Shown here piece after piece: positions 36,936-48,984 of a stretch of 64,000 bases of DNA. Every line of letters begins with the position of its first letter. The first letter of the stretch is position 1. The position numbers and the translations under genes are program-made. The DNA comes from Bathymodiolus brooksi (Eukaryota; Mollusca; Bivalvia; Mytilida; Modiolidae). The notes beneath the pieces are model-generated. The model had not been told where the DNA came from. It made no database searches and was given only the letters and a program-made list of their open reading frames with translations. Location of the stretch: positions 52,904,646-52,968,645 of the forward strand of contig OY804582.1 in NCBI GenBank assembly GCA_963680875.1, in the 5' to 3' direction.

Positions 36936-37212
36936 CTAATAAGACAGAAATGTAAACAATATATATTGAAATGGGATGCAGTTGGTTCAATACTGAAACA
37001 AACAAAAGGAAAACATCAATTAACAATAAAAACATGCATCAAATACGTCGATAAAAAATCTCCAGTTGTAGCATAGCAACTCTATCACATGTATGCAACT
37101 ACAAGGTACAATTTTGTGCATTTAAAGGTGACGCACAAAATCTCCCCCTTAGAAGAGTTGGTAGGGGGTGATCTCCCCCCTAGCAGTTCCCAGAGGTTAA
37201 CAGGTATGAAAT

Positions 37213-37569
37213 ATGGCCATGATCACTAAGGCTCCTGGATTGTTATAAATTCTAACATGACATCCTTCATTGGCTATATTAATAATATTGTGATAAAACT
37301 CCCGATATATTTTAATTCGCACATGTATGTATGTGTATTGTTGAACAAATTATTGACATAATTCCTATGTGATTTCATGTATTCATACAGAACGTGGCAC
37401 ATACAAACTTAAAAATACTCTTTATAACTAGATACAAATTGTGGCTTCCATGAATTATTTCTTACGTAAGATAGGGTTAGCAATTGAAAAGTAATATATA
37501 GCAATACCATGCACAAATTATATATCCTGTTTATAAAATATTAACAATGTTTTGTTTTGGTATTTTCAG
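37213..37569. other. Intron remainder before exon 16
   Basis: AT-rich, nothing recognised; ends in the TATTTTCAG acceptor. Confidence 0.6.
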
Positions 37570-37677
37570 CTGAAAATATATGTGATGGTAAACTGTGTGC
37601 TCCCTATGCTGTGTGTAAAGACTATAAATGTTACTGTAGACATGGTTTCCATGGAGATGGCTACAGAAGCTGTACAA
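37570..37677 (+). CDS. EGF exon 16 (class B), 108 bp
   Basis: Flanked by TTTTCAG and GTAATA (non-consensus donor tail). Six cysteines; starts ENICDGKLCAPYAVC, loop CKDYKC, ends RHGFHGDGYRSCT. Confidence 0.91.
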
Positions 37678-37797
37678 GTAATATGTTTTATAATATATCA
37701 AAATGTGGCCAAGTAAAGGCTATTTCACGAAAATGTCTATGGTCGAGGTATTATGGGTTCTCAAACATTGACCAAAGACTTCATTTACTAAGAAATA

Positions 37798-38060
37798 AAG
37801 TTTGGTTTTATGGTTTTTAACGCCATTTTCAACAATATTTCAGCTATATCGTGCCGGTCAGTTTTATTGGTGGAGTAAACCGGAGGACTCGAAGAAAACC
37901 ACCGATCTGTCGCAAGTCACTGACAAACTTGATCACATAATGTTGTACTCCTCGCCCTGAGCGGAAGTCGAAACCACAACATCAGTGGTGATAGGCACCG
38001 ATTGCATAGGTAGTTGTAAATCTAACTACTATACGATCATGGCCACGACAGCCCCCTAAG
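37798..38060 (-). mobile_element. Family 1 SINE, nearly full length
   Basis: Plus-strand order: TTTTAACGCCATTTTCAACA, GGTCAGTTTTATTGGTGGAG, CGCAAGTCACTGACAAACTT, GCACCGATTGCATAGGTAGT, then ACGACAGCCCCC. Confidence 0.85.
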
Positions 38061-38551
38061 AAATATGAGATGGTAGACATACCAATACAAATTTAATTAG
38101 GGCCCTATGGGAAATGTATCTTAATATAATTCTGAAAACTCTAAACCATTTGACAGCAAGCTTTGCTGGAATGTTTCTTCAATGATCCGTTACAAACTAT
38201 GTGTATTTTTGTGTCAAATATAAGAATGAAATGCATAAAATCCTCAGAATAGTGTAATATATCACAATTATAAAATAAAATGGAATAAAAGAACTTATTT
38301 CTTTTATTATCAGCGCACAAAAAAGACTTTTTTTTTTAGACATCCATCATTTTCCAGATTCAGACGAATCATTGAACAGTCAGTCCATGTAAGAAAGCTT
38401 GCTGATATATTTCTTTGAGTAGTTTCTTCCAAAATTTAAATTTTTCTGGAGAATAGACTTTTACAGAGAGATCTATAATTTTTTGAAAGAAGATGAGGAT
38501 TGTTACTATCAGATGTCTGAATTTTAACCTAACATTATATTATTATTCCAG

Positions 38552-38656
38552 AATTATGTAATGGCAATGTTTGTGTTTCTAATGCTGTTTGTAGTGCAGA
38601 TGGGCATTGTATATGTGGTCCTGGTTTCCATGGAAATGGATTGAAAAGATGTGAAG
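38552..38656 (+). CDS. EGF exon 17 (class A), 105 bp
   Basis: Flanked by ATTCCAG and GTATAA. Six cysteines; starts LCNGNVCVSNAVC, has the longer loop CSADGHC, and ends GPGFHGNGLKRCE. Confidence 0.91.
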
Positions 38657-38799
38657 GTATAAGATATACAGTCATTGTTGAGTTTATTATTTTTATTGTT
38701 TAAATAATATTCAAACTAATTAAAATTAGATATACGAACTTGCTCATTTTTTGTTTGCTGGCCGCTGCCAAAAATTAGCAAGTGTTATCTATTTTTAGT

Positions 38800-39090
38800 G
38801 ATTGAGTGAGTGATTGTCGTTTAATGCCAACTCAGCAATTTTTCAGCTTGCAAAACAAGTCAATTTTCATTGAGATGTCGATGAGGTCAGCTTTATACTA
38901 GATGGATTTTTTTATAGTGCTAGCTCACTGAAACCGCAGTCTACGGATCGACATATCGTCCCACTTGGACACATTATCCTCATTCCGAGCCAACCAGTCT
39001 TTGTTCTTTCTCCTTAATACTGCATGCTTTGCGGAGAAGCAACAAATACCAATTATATAGTCTGGCTTGTCCCAAACCCACATCTATTTT
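38800..39090 (-). mobile_element. Family 2 SINE, head-truncated
   Basis: GTGAGTGATTGTCGTTTAAT through GCGGAGAAGCAACAAATACC to GGCTTGTCCCAAACCCACAT. The tRNA-like head is missing. Confidence 0.75.
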
Positions 39091-39491
39091 TAGTAATCTA
39101 AGGTATATAAATATCTATTTTTAGTAAAGCCCAGTTTATACATGTTTTATAATTAAATCAAGAGACAAATATCAGCTTTTAGATAATATGATATTATAAT
39201 GAAAATATGTATAGATAGATTTCTATATTTTTGGGATCTAATAATATAAATAAGTGAAAAGGCTAGTCCAATTTTATATTTTTTACTGTATTATTTGTGA
39301 TTTTGTAAATAATTCAGTTTTACTTGCCATTTTTGTAAACAGGATACATAATTGAAGTTTTCAAAATATTCAAGATTTAACATGAAAAATTTTAAATGCT
39401 AAGAAGCACCATTTTCCTTTTTTTATAAAAAAAAAAAAAACGCCAAAAAACACACACACAAAATTGTGAAATTTGAACTAACTTTTTTCAG

Positions 39492-39596
39492 TTTTATCCC
39501 TGTGTGGAGGTAAAGTGTGTCATCAGTATGCAGAATGTGATAATTACCAATGTAAATGTAAATTTGGTTACTATGGAGATGGCATTACATGCACAG
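39492..39596 (+). CDS. EGF exon 18 (class B), 105 bp
   Basis: Flanked by TTTTTTCAG and GTATGA. Six cysteines; starts LSLCGGKVCHQYAEC, loop CDNYQC, ends KFGYYGDGITCT. One codon shorter than other class B exons because the last Cys follows GDGIT directly, the standard EGF spacing. Confidence 0.91.
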
Positions 39597-40313
39597 GTAT
39601 GAATAGAAGACATTATATCCATAGAAAATTTAAACTGGCATGTGTAATAGCAGGTTCTGTTGATAAAAAAATAATCCCCTTAAAATCTATTAAAATACTG
39701 AATGGCATTTGTCAGTATTTCTATATCCATTTGTGTGACCATTGAACTCATAACGAAATTTAATTGGGGTATTCCAGTGCCAGTCGGCTAATCAAATATG
39801 CATGTGATGTGTCGAATATATTGAAAAATGATATTGCTTGAAAATTGAAAACAAACAACTTGGATGAAAGCAAAAATAGAAGAGATGGGTGGTATTTAGT
39901 ACCAATATTTGCATACCATTAAAACACAAACACCCAATTAAAAATTTCTAAAAATATTGTTAAATTTAAGTTTCATCTTTAATTGTACATTCTGATATAT
40001 TTACATATGTACATGCATGCTAGTATACCTTTTTGATTGGTTCATCTTTATATGGAGAAGCACCCAATCAAATATGCTGTTAACTACTATATGAAAATAT
40101 AACTCAATATGTCATCGGTTTGTGAACATAGTAATCCTGACAAATGACAAGGAGGGAAACGTCATCATTTAGTTGTCGTGATTTGTAGAAGAAAAAAAAA
40201 TTAAAATTATTTTAGGAATTCCTCATTAGAATTTTAGTTTTAGGTCCTAATAATAATGGGTAGTTTTTAAAGCTAACTTCCAACACAAATGTTTTCTTTC
40301 CTTTCTCTTGTAG
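39597..40313. other. Intron 18, nothing recognised
   Basis: AT-rich, no repeat family I can name; ends in CTCTTGTAG. Confidence 0.55.
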
Positions 40314-40415
40314 CCTATTGTGGAGGGAACAAATGTGTAGATCATTCAACTTGTAGTGGAGAAATGTGTAAATGTGATAATGGTTACCATGGTAATGGAA
40401 CTCTAAAATGTGAAG
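40314..40415 (+). CDS. EGF exon 19 (class A), 102 bp
   Basis: Flanked by CTTGTAG and GTATAG. Six cysteines; starts YCGGNKCVDHSTC and ends DNGYHGNGTLKCE. It shares CVDHSTC with exon 25, suggesting these two class A exons are close relatives. Confidence 0.91.
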
Positions 40416-40828
40416 GTATAGTTTTCATAAAAATATTTAATTGACAATAAAAAGAATATTGATCAACAATGGAAGTCAATGTAAATTTAGGTCCTAGCTT
40501 GTGACAGACACAGAATTGTTGCTGTGTTAGACTTGTTATTGTTATCATAACCCTCCTGTCTTGATATGCAGTTTGTATTCACTGTTAGGTCTGTTACTCA
40601 ACAACATATTATTGGGCAATCATACATGATCTACACATTGATTTTGTTACTAAGGACATCCTTTGTCCATACCAATTTTATACTTTTTAATTTGACCTGA
40701 CCCGCGGCTCGCTGCAATCAAGGTGAGCACACTATCCATTACACAACAGATGCGGTTTGATGGCATTTGATACACAACCTCCTATTGCTTGTATAGAAAT
40801 ATAATGATATTGTTTTTTAATTTATTAG

Positions 40829-40936
40829 ACATGGGAACTTGTGGAGGGAAGGTATGCTGTAAGAATTCAATGTGTATGAACTACCGCTGTGTATGTAAAA
40901 ATGGTTTCTATGGCAATGGATATGACATTTGCTTGC
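40829..40936 (+). CDS. EGF exon 20 (class B), 108 bp
   Basis: Flanked by TTTATTAG and GTAAGT. Starts MGTCGGKVCCKNSMC, loop CMNYRC, ends KNGFYGNGYDICL. Seven cysteines, with a doubled Cys2 like exons 11 and 32. Confidence 0.9.
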
Positions 40937-41016
40937 GTAAGTTAATGTATATAAATCATTTTGGTAGACGTGGTATTCAAGACATATACTAATACGCTTG
41001 TTTGAAATCATTTCCA

Positions 41017-41807
41017 TTCCGTCAAAAGTTTTTTATTTTTGTCTGCTAGACCACATAATTTTGATGGAATGTTAGGCACTGAACTTCCGTTGTCAATGTA
41101 CACAACAAAAAATCCAATCAATATGTGGCATTTTAACATTCCCCAACTTAAAGAATTCTTAGCATTTTCTGTAAAAGACATATCAATTAAATTATTTTAT
41201 TTGTATCAAAGACTTCAATGCACAGACAAATACTTCTTTAAAATTAAATGTGTTTTCTTTCTTTATTTACTGCTGTGATTGTACATAAATGAATCATGAA
41301 AGGAAAACGATCTGTCTTGATATATTTCTGTTATCAGGCTGACAGTGGGGTACCGAACACAGTATTTACTCAGCCGTTTCCTTGGCATCTCCATATTATA
41401 GATACTTATAATCTATTGTGTCTACGACTAACTGATTTGTTAATGTTGTCATGGTAATAACGTAAACATGGAAGTCATCTGCCTAACATTTCAGACATCA
41501 ACACATGAAAAAAGACGGAACATGATCGGAATTGACATGATTCAAAACAAGCGGATTACAAAGAATCATTTACTTAGTCAAATAAACTGGTTTAGATTAT
41601 TATTTCATCTTTTGAAGTATGATATATATATTATATGTACATGTATATTGTATTTTTCTACTACTTAAATACATTAATTCCTGCATTGAGATGGCCTGAT
41701 GGTTTTATTTTGTTCCTTGTGAATAGGAAAATATTTTTTCCTGAAATTTTCTCCAACCTTCGTAATCAATTGTTGGTTAGAAATTTTGTTAATCATTTTC
41801 ATGGAGA
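41017..41807. other. Intron segment, nothing recognised
   Basis: AT-rich; several short open frames without protein character. Confidence 0.55.
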
Positions 41808-42004
41808 GAAGTTTGAAGATACGAAAGGGGTAATCTGAAGCCTTATGTCATCGAAGAAGGACAGATAAATACAATGGTCTAAAGAAAAAGGACAAACGAT
41901 CTACAAAACATACACATAAAATTAAAGTTCAAGCAACTAAAAACTGAGGGTTAACATAGGGGCTCCAGAAGGTAAGCAGTTCCTGCTCCACAATCTGTCG
42001 TGAT
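41808..42004 (+). mobile_element. Dispersed repeat, parent family of the 30-bp array
   Basis: Reads GAAGTTTGAAGATACGAAAG, then GGACAGATAAATACAATGG (a single relative of the array unit), AAGGACAAACGATCTAC, ACATAAAATTAAAG and GGTAAGCAGTTCCTGCTCCA. The same order occurs at 61547-61777. Confidence 0.8.
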
Positions 42005-42292
42005 TGTCAAATGTAATTTATTTTAATTCACTCATTAGGCCCTTCAGTTGAAGATCATTGCAATCGATGTGTACCTACGTGACCAGATCTATTTGAATCA
42101 CAAGTTTTATCTTATATTTCTTGTTATCATCGTCAATAAATTTGCAAGAACTATTTTGAAGAGAGAAAACAAATGAAAAAATAATTATGAACTGATAACT
42201 ACTCTGCAAAGAAATAAATAACTTTCCTAAGGAAATTTTTCCACAGTTATTTCTTGGTGCAATGTTTATTGTCAATTCTATTGTAGTCAGCC

Positions 42293-42490
42293 CCAAAGGG
42301 TTAGAGTTGTGGTGTTTTAAATGCCACTTTCAACAATTTTTCAGTTATATTGTGGCGATCAGTTTTATTGATGGATGCTGGAGGAAACCAGAGTACACAG
42401 AGACAACCACTGATCTGCCAGAAGTCACTGACAAACTTTATAACATAATGTTGTATCGAGTACACCTCGCTTGAGTGGGGTTCGAACTCG
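42293..42490 (-). mobile_element. Family 1 SINE, head-truncated
   Basis: Reads ATGCCACTTTCAACAATTTT through GACAAACTTTATAACATAAT to GGGGTTCGAACTCG (B-box on the minus strand). Confidence 0.82.
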
Positions 42491-42608
42491 AATAATTCAT
42501 ATTACCACTATATGTAATGATCATGCCAGAAATGATATTAAGGTGATTTCATATTAATTTCATAATTCAATGTTTTTCAGTATGTTTTTGTTTTTCTGTT
42601 ATTTTTAG

Positions 42609-42710
42609 CTTATTGCAACAACAAAAAATGTGTGAATAATGCAAACTGTATTAAAGGAAAATGTTTATGTAAGCAAGGTTACCATGGAGACGGATATTAT
42701 AAATGTGAAC
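42609..42710 (+). CDS. EGF exon 21 (class A), 102 bp
   Basis: Flanked by ATTTTTAG and GTAAGT. Six cysteines; starts YCNNKKCVNNANC and ends KQGYHGDGYYKCE. Confidence 0.92.
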
Positions 42711-43132
42711 GTAAGTTTTTGTATGATTTAAATTTCTCATGTGTTAGATACAATATTTTGAACAATTTGTTCTTAAGTAGATAACACAGTATAGATAATA
42801 AAACTATAATGTCAGTCATTATCACATTTGTCCTTGAAATTAAACCGGATTATCTATTATAACAATATTCATTTCAATATTTATAATGCATATTGAATAA
42901 CAGCAGTTTTGAAGGTTGAGACAGACATTATCACTAGTATTGCAGCGAGTCTTATAAGATGAGCATGTTGAAACCTTCAATATGGACGTTATTGTTTTAT
43001 CGGTATTAAACGTCTTGATGTGAAGTCACACTGACCAATATTTTCCAGTATCGATCACAAAGGAAAAATGTCCAATTTACTGATAAAATGTAATATTTGT
43101 CAGTTGTCTAACAGCATATAGGTGTGAGACCA

Positions 43133-43312
43133 AAAACTGGTTGTTTCAAAGACAGGATAATATGTGTCTGAGTGGAGCTACCTGTCTATACCTTTCGGCT
43201 GTTGTTTCAGTGAGCTAGCACTTTAAGCATCATCATCTATTCAAAAAGAAGCTGTAACTTGTTCTTAGCATGATATCGCTGAAAATTGGTCAGATGGCAT
43301 TAAAACAATAAA
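43133..43312 (+). mobile_element. Family 2 SINE fragment
   Basis: CTGAGTGGAGCTACCTGTCT, then GTTGTTTCAGTGAGCTAGCA and CATGATATCGCTGAAAATTG match the reverse complement of the minus-oriented copies. Confidence 0.7.
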
Positions 43313-44002
43313 AACAGATATCAAATTTAGTGTGCACGACATGTTTCTGGAATAACCTTCATCAGGTATGTTCGAGTCGAAAGATTGGAAAACCAAATAA
43401 TGTCAGTTTTTTGGAGCATGGAAACAAAAGGCCAAAATCTGCAAATGTCACCTATGTCTGAGGGAGGAGAACCTTAATTTTAATAATGATTACAATGATT
43501 ATACTCTCACTCACTCTGTTGTCTAATTTTATCTCAGTACAAACTCTATAGATAACAATCATTTTATTCTTCATGGAGCATATGTAGGATTAAATAGTGT
43601 CCTCCGTGAAATATTGTCCTCTGTTACAATTGTTTTCTATGATAATAAAGTCCGAGGACAGAATAAAGCGCAGAGGTGACTTCTTTTGGTCTGTTGGGGA
43701 TTTTTCATTTGAAAAAGATACAATCGGACACATTTTCACAGGACAATATTATGGCTTATACATATTGTTGATTTACACAAGTAAAAGAAGGTTTTTGTAA
43801 GTGTTTGGTATATGTAATAGACAAAGTTAGGCCAAACAGGCTGAGTGTTCCATCTACAAATGTAAATACATGTATAAAGATATCATTATTATGGAGATTG
43901 TTACACTTTTAATTATTTATTTACTGTATTTGGTATATATACAATGGACAAAGATTTATTTTTAAAACATGATAAGAAGTCTGAATACAAATGTGACAGT
44001 GG
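43313..44002. other. Intron segment, nothing recognised
   Basis: No exon, inverted repeat or family match found. Confidence 0.5.
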
Positions 44003-44042
44003 GTTTTTTTGGTTGATGTTGCTTACTCCACTTTCAACAATA

Positions 44043-45749
44043 CTGTGAATTCATTTAATTTCGTTGGTACCAATTTTCGTGGATTGGGAAAAAAAAGGCA
44101 TTTCGTGGGATAGTTAAATTCGTGGATTGCCGATTGCAAAAAATAAAAAAAAAGTTTTGAAATACTTAATTTCGTGGATTTTCACTTCAACTTCATAGAT
44201 TTTGCGTGTCACGATTCTACGGTAAAGTGTTCATTTTAAGTAAATTTAGAAGTACACCAAACAAATATGGATCATTGTTGTACATTATCAGCTTGTTACA
44301 ATTTTGATAATTATTTGATTGCATAATTAATACTTCTTTGAAGAAGCCCACAAATTAAATCAATAACATCCAATCAGAAATAATTTGTAATTATCGAAAG
44401 ATGATCAAAAGATAAGAAGCGGGCATACAATGTTTGCATCCCAAGCCGTGAATCTACTCATTGGACAACTTGTCATAAATACCGAGAAAAAAATGGTTTC
44501 TCTCATAACACAATGTCTCTACAACAGTGGTTAAAGTCTGGTAGCATTAAGGTGAAAGTTCCCATTATGCCGGGACTGCCTGATCCGTCAAACGGGTATG
44601 TTTTAGCTTAAACTTAAATTATAATTCTTTGTACTCTACGGAAACATGACATGCCATAAATGATACATATAAAAAAGTTGCATTTAACGGTAAAGAAAAA
44701 AGGTGTGAAATTTTATGTCACAGCAGTTAAACATCACGTGCAGGGCTCACCAAACCAGGCGAAGTGGGCGACTTCTTTGCCTTGGTTTCAATGAAGTCGC
44801 CCAATTTCTGTCAAAAATCGAAGTTTTAGTCGCCCTGTCAGTCTTTTAAAGTCCGTATTTTGTTCACCAATAATCATACTTTTTCTTCAATATTCACATA
44901 AAAAGAGCTCCCATGTTCCTGAAGTGTGACCCATACAGGGTTTGATGTTCAATATTTTATTCCAAACTTGTTAATTGCATCCTTTTAAGATCATTGTTCG
45001 TTTTTGTGAAAGGTAGGGGAACATGTGGTAGCGGGGAAAGAAACGTTAAAATTTGGATCGATTTTCGGAAGTCTCCCAGATTTTCCCTCACTTCACCGTT
45101 AAGTCAAGAGAGAGAGAAGTCAAGTCGCCCTGTTTTTACTATGTGTGGTGAGCCCTGCACTTGTCAACAAATTAAAATCCTGACCACCGGGCATATATGA
45201 TACCAGAATACTGACCGTTAATCCGATTATTATCACTAATAAACTTTATGATTGTCAATCAAAGTGTTTACACAGCAATTATAAAAGGCGACAATAATGT
45301 TAGTATTATCGATTAAAATTTTGCCAAAAATGTTTTGTATTGATGTTATATGTACAAGCAATTTAATTTCTTTTTACTAATTTATCCTTTATTTTACTTT
45401 ATTAATCAACACTTCATTAAACAATACAAAAATACTGGTAGTTATTACTGCAAAATGTTTTCATAAATGTCACAACAATAAACAATTTATTCCAAGAGCT
45501 TACATGTTTATCAATCACAAAATGACACACAGGTACATTTATTTTAGATTCACAAGACATGCATTACAATTACATCATGTAACAATGTTGAATTACCTAC
45601 ATGGCTACAAACGTTTGTGTTGTCGAAACCTTGCTTGCCGCCAAACAGAAATAAATGGTGATTTTTCGTCGAAAATTTAAATTCGTGGTTTGCTGGCACC
45701 CACGAAAACCACGAATATTGGTATACAACGAATAAAAATGAATTCACAG
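44043..45749. mobile_element. Inverted-repeat DNA element with TA duplication, 1.7 kb
   Basis: The left end is CTGTGAATTCATTTAATTTC; the right end AAAATGAATTCACAG is inverted. TA flanks both ends. Subterminal blocks (TTCGTTGGTACCAATTTTCG and its inverted counterpart near 45715) extend the symmetry. No transposase frame; a nested element occupies 44738-45160. Confidence 0.88.
44738..45160. mobile_element. Nested inverted-repeat element, about 420 bp
   Basis: GTGCAGGGCTCACCA on the left mirrors TGGTGAGCCCTGCAC on the right. Inside, GAAGTCGCCC-type blocks occur on both sides. The CAGGG...CCCTG core is hAT-like, but the flanks give no clean 8-bp duplication. Confidence 0.75.
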
Positions 45750-46023
45750 TATATCAGTTATATCTTGGCGGTCAGTTTTATTGGTGGAGGAAAACCGAGT
45801 ACCCGTTGAAAACCACCGACCTGTCTCAAGTCACTGACAAACTTTATCACATAATGTTGTATTGAGTACACCTCACCATAAACGGGGTTCAAACTCACAA
45901 CTTTAGTGGTGATAGGCACTGATTGCACAGGTAGTTGTAAATCCAACTACCATACGATCATGACCACGACGGCCCCCATGTGACAATGGATTTCCAGTAT
46001 TATGTTAATTATCTTAATTTCAG

Positions 46024-46131
46024 TGTTAGGTATATGTAATGGACAGAGGTGTGCCGAACATGCAGAGTGTTCCAACTATAAATGTAAATGTAGATCTGGT
46101 TACTATGGAGATGGGTATTGTGGGTGCAAAG
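46024..46131 (+). CDS. EGF exon 22 (class B), 108 bp
   Basis: Flanked by ATTTCAG and GTCAGT. Starts LGICNGQRCAEHAEC, loop CSNYKC, ends RSGYYGDGYCGCK. Seven cysteines; the extra one is in the C-terminal YCGC. Confidence 0.91.
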
Positions 46132-46304
46132 GTCAGTAATAATTTGTTTATGAGACAGTGTCTTATATCAGGAAAGATTTTATACTTTTAACCTTGATAA
46201 TCCCTACTGAACTTTAATATAGGTCACAAGTACTCAACTTTTGACAATTTAATATTAATTTTAATCATTTTGCAAGGCTTTTTTATTATAGATCTCAACA
46301 TTAA

Positions 46305-46396
46305 GGAGTTAGAACAAAGACTGGTTGGCTGGGAATCAGAATAATATGTTCGAGTGAAGCTGACATGACTGTTGTTTCAGTCAGCTAGCACTATAA
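46305..46396 (+). mobile_element. Family 2 SINE fragment
   Basis: AACAAAGACTGGTTGGCTGG and GTTTCAGTCAGCTAGCACTA are family 2 landmarks. It abuts a copy of the parent repeat of the 30-bp array. Confidence 0.65.
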
Positions 46397-46404
46397 TAAA
46401 TACA

Positions 46405-46527
46405 AAAACTACAAAAGGACAAATAACGATCTACAAAACATACATATAAAACTAAAGACGACATGAACCTCACCAAAATCCAGGGCTGAACTCAGGTGCT
46501 CCAGAAGGTAAGCAGTTCCTGCTCCAC
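46405..46527 (+). mobile_element. Dispersed repeat, parent family of the 30-bp array (partial)
   Basis: AAGGACAAATAACGATCTAC, AAAACTAAAGACGACATGAA and GGTAAGCAGTTCCTGCTCCA in order. The segment with the array unit is missing. Confidence 0.78.
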
Positions 46528-46581
46528 TATATTGTGTTAGTGACCTTTATTCACAGTTGACAAAAACATTGTATATTTCAG

Positions 46582-46683
46582 CCTTATGTGGTGGGAATCC
46601 ATGTAAACCATTCTCAGTATGTCACAATGATAAATGTGAATGTATCCAAGGTTACCATGGCAATGGGTTCATACTCTGTGAAC
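46582..46683 (+). CDS. EGF exon 23 (class A), 102 bp
   Basis: Flanked by ATTTCAG and GTGAGT. Six cysteines; starts LCGGNPCKPFSVC and ends IQGYHGNGFILCE. Confidence 0.92.
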
Positions 46684-47260
46684 GTGAGTATGCTATGATT
46701 TATTTTATTTTACTCATTTTGTTCAATTCAAGGTAAAACAGTATTGTATTTGAAGAGTTGCTGTCATCGAATGGGAATTTGATGGTGACAAATACAGCTT
46801 TATTGGTGATGTGAATCAGAGCCCTACAAGACAAATCTTCGTCTCCTCAAATACAAAGCTGTTTTTCCTATTCTAATGCATTACAAAAGAAATATTCCCT
46901 TTTAGTCCTGAAACATTTTACATACAGAATAATGATTATTGATGAATATTAAGACAAAAGAAAACAAGGTTTTTAGAGGTAGGATGTGTTTTTTATTCAA
47001 TTATGCGGCAATAATTAGACATGGATTACACAATTTCAATATGGTGACTCTTTCAAAGTAGAACGCATGAGTTTCGACATATGTCACCTGTGGATTGTCC
47101 AAAAAAGCAGTAATCAATGAAAACACGTCTTACATAAAAGTTGCATTAGAATTATAAATATTATTCTAATTTCATTACAACACTTCCGACTGATCAAAAA
47201 CAGCCAGTTTTTAAATTGATTTTGTATTTATATACAATGTAGAATTGTCTTGTTTTACAG
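46684..47260. other. Intron 23, nothing recognised
   Basis: AT-rich; ends in TTTTACAG. Confidence 0.55.
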
Positions 47261-47368
47261 CATTGACACAGTGTGGTGGTAAAACTTGTCATTTTAATGC
47301 AGAATGTATAGACTTTAAATGTCACTGTAAATATGGCTTCACAGGAGATGGGTACAGTAACTGTGTAG
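47261..47368 (+). CDS. EGF exon 24 (class B), 108 bp
   Basis: Flanked by TTTTACAG and GTAAGT. Six cysteines; starts LTQCGGKTCHFNAEC, loop CIDFKC, ends KYGFTGDGYSNCV. Confidence 0.92.
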
Positions 47369-47419
47369 GTAAGTAATGATTTAATTTTATATATCTGTTT
47401 TTACTTAAAACTGTTACTT

Positions 47420-47960
47420 TGCTGCAACACTGTAATTAAAGTGCTGTCAGTAATGAAAGTACTTTTCTACAACACTGTCAGTAAGTAAAGTGTTGTCAGT
47501 AATGAAAGTACTTTTCTACAACACTCAGTAATTAAAGTGTTGTCAGTAATGAAAGTACTTTTCTACAACACTCAGTAATTAAAGTGTTGTCAGTAATGAA
47601 AAAGTACTGTTCTACAACACTCAGTAATTAAAGTGTTGTCAGTAATGAAAGTACTTTTCTACAACACTGTCAGTAAATAAAGTGTTGTCAGTAATGAAAG
47701 TACTTTTCTACAACACTATCAGTAATTAGAGTGTTGTCAGTAATGAAAATACTTGGCTACAATACTGTCGGTAAGTAGAGTGTTGTCAGTAATGAAAGTA
47801 CTTTGCTAAACACTCAGTAACAAAGGTACTTTGCTAAAACACTGTCAGTAATGAAATTACTTTGCTACAACACCATCAGTTTTTAGAGTGTTGTCAATAA
47901 TGAAAATACTCTGCTACAATACTGTCAATACTGAAGGTACTTTGCTGCAACATTGTCAGT
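47420..47960. repeat. Irregular 46-50 bp tandem repeat, about 11 units
   Basis: AAAGTGTTGTCAGTAATGAA and AGTACTTTTCTACAACACT recur; TGTTGT and ACAACA make each unit partly palindromic. It starts about 50 bp after the exon 24 donor but does not copy the exon. Confidence 0.88.
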
Positions 47961-48377
47961 CTTAATTTTTAACCAATTGAAATATATTTGTGAAACATTC
48001 ATAGTATATGTAGATATACTCTCTCATGCTGTTTTTATACATTTCTTTTAAATTGAAACAAACCCTTATGATTTTAAGAAACCATTTTCAGTCTCTTGTA
48101 CAGATCCATGTTATTTGTAGCTTCCTCTGACAATTTTGACATGTATTATGAAGATTTGCACAATTTAATTTTTCATTGAAAGATCATTCCTTCACAGTAA
48201 ACTTTTTGATAATTCAAGTTTATTTAATTTTTGTTCTTTTATCTGTTTGCATGGGGATATTTTTTATGCATATTTCATAATCACAAAATAAGCGAAAATT
48301 TCAATATTTAAAGAATACTAATAATGGTAATATTTGTATTAAAAATCTAAATAATCGTAATATGTTGTCTTTTATAG

Positions 48378-48479
48378 CACTGTGTGGACACCATAAATGT
48401 GTAGATCATTCCACATGTGTGAGAAATCACTGTGAATGTGTTACTAGTTACCATGGAGATGGCACTTACATGTGTGAAG
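48378..48479 (+). CDS. EGF exon 25 (class A), 102 bp
   Basis: Flanked by TTTTATAG and GTATTT. Six cysteines; starts LCGHHKCVDHSTC and ends TSYHGDGTYMCE. S replaces the glycine that normally precedes the aromatic of the GY turn. Confidence 0.9.
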
Positions 48480-48556
48480 GTATTTATGTGTTCCTGTAGT
48501 GTTTAATGTGTGTATTAATGCTATTGTATTATTAAATGGGTATTTTTATATATTGG

Positions 48557-48670
48557 TCATGTATTATGTCCTATGTTAGTTATATTGGATCGAGGGAGGC
48601 TGTATTGGACTGAGGGTCAAAATACAGCTTTTTAAGACCCAATGCCCCTCACCCGAGACATAATACATGA
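48557..48670. mobile_element. Small fold-back element, 114 bp
   Basis: TCATGTATTATGTC on the left mirrors GACATAATACATGA on the right. Confidence 0.65.
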
Positions 48671-48984
48671 TATGAGCACAGCCATCTATTAATTGACTCT
48701 AATAAACTAAAAGTTAGTAAGTGAAGTAACACCTGTAATTGATTACTTAAGTTGGAGCAACAAAAGTGACATACCATGAGAACTACTCTGGTTGTATTAA
48801 ATACCCATGTTAATATCTCTTAAGAAAAGACAACAATACTCATCATTGTCACCAGTTTATACTTCATTTAGGTCGACATGTTTCACTGCCCTACTGTAAT
48901 TCGTCCTTTTGACAACTCCCAACAAATGTTTCTAGGAAATCTATCATTGGATTTGTTGTATTTCATAGTTTAGGTGAATGATAA

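Larger units (their letters stand above)
34900..37207. mobile_element. Composite inverted-repeat element containing a fold-back element
   Basis: TCATACCTGTTAACC at 34900 is mirrored by GGTTAACAGGTATGA ending at about 37207; just inside lie CTCCCGC-rich (left) and CTCCCCCCT-rich (right) blocks. Within it is the 35677-36935 fold-back. I could not find a clean target duplication. Confidence 0.7.
44003..45976 (-). mobile_element. Family 1 SINE split by a TA-inserted element
   Basis: The SINE tail reads CTCCACTTTCAACAA up to 44040 and resumes at 45750 as TATATCAGTTATATCTTGGC, continuing to the B-box GGGGTTCAAACTC and on to GACGGCCCCC. The interruption is exactly the 44043-45749 element plus its TA duplication. 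Confidence 0.88.
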
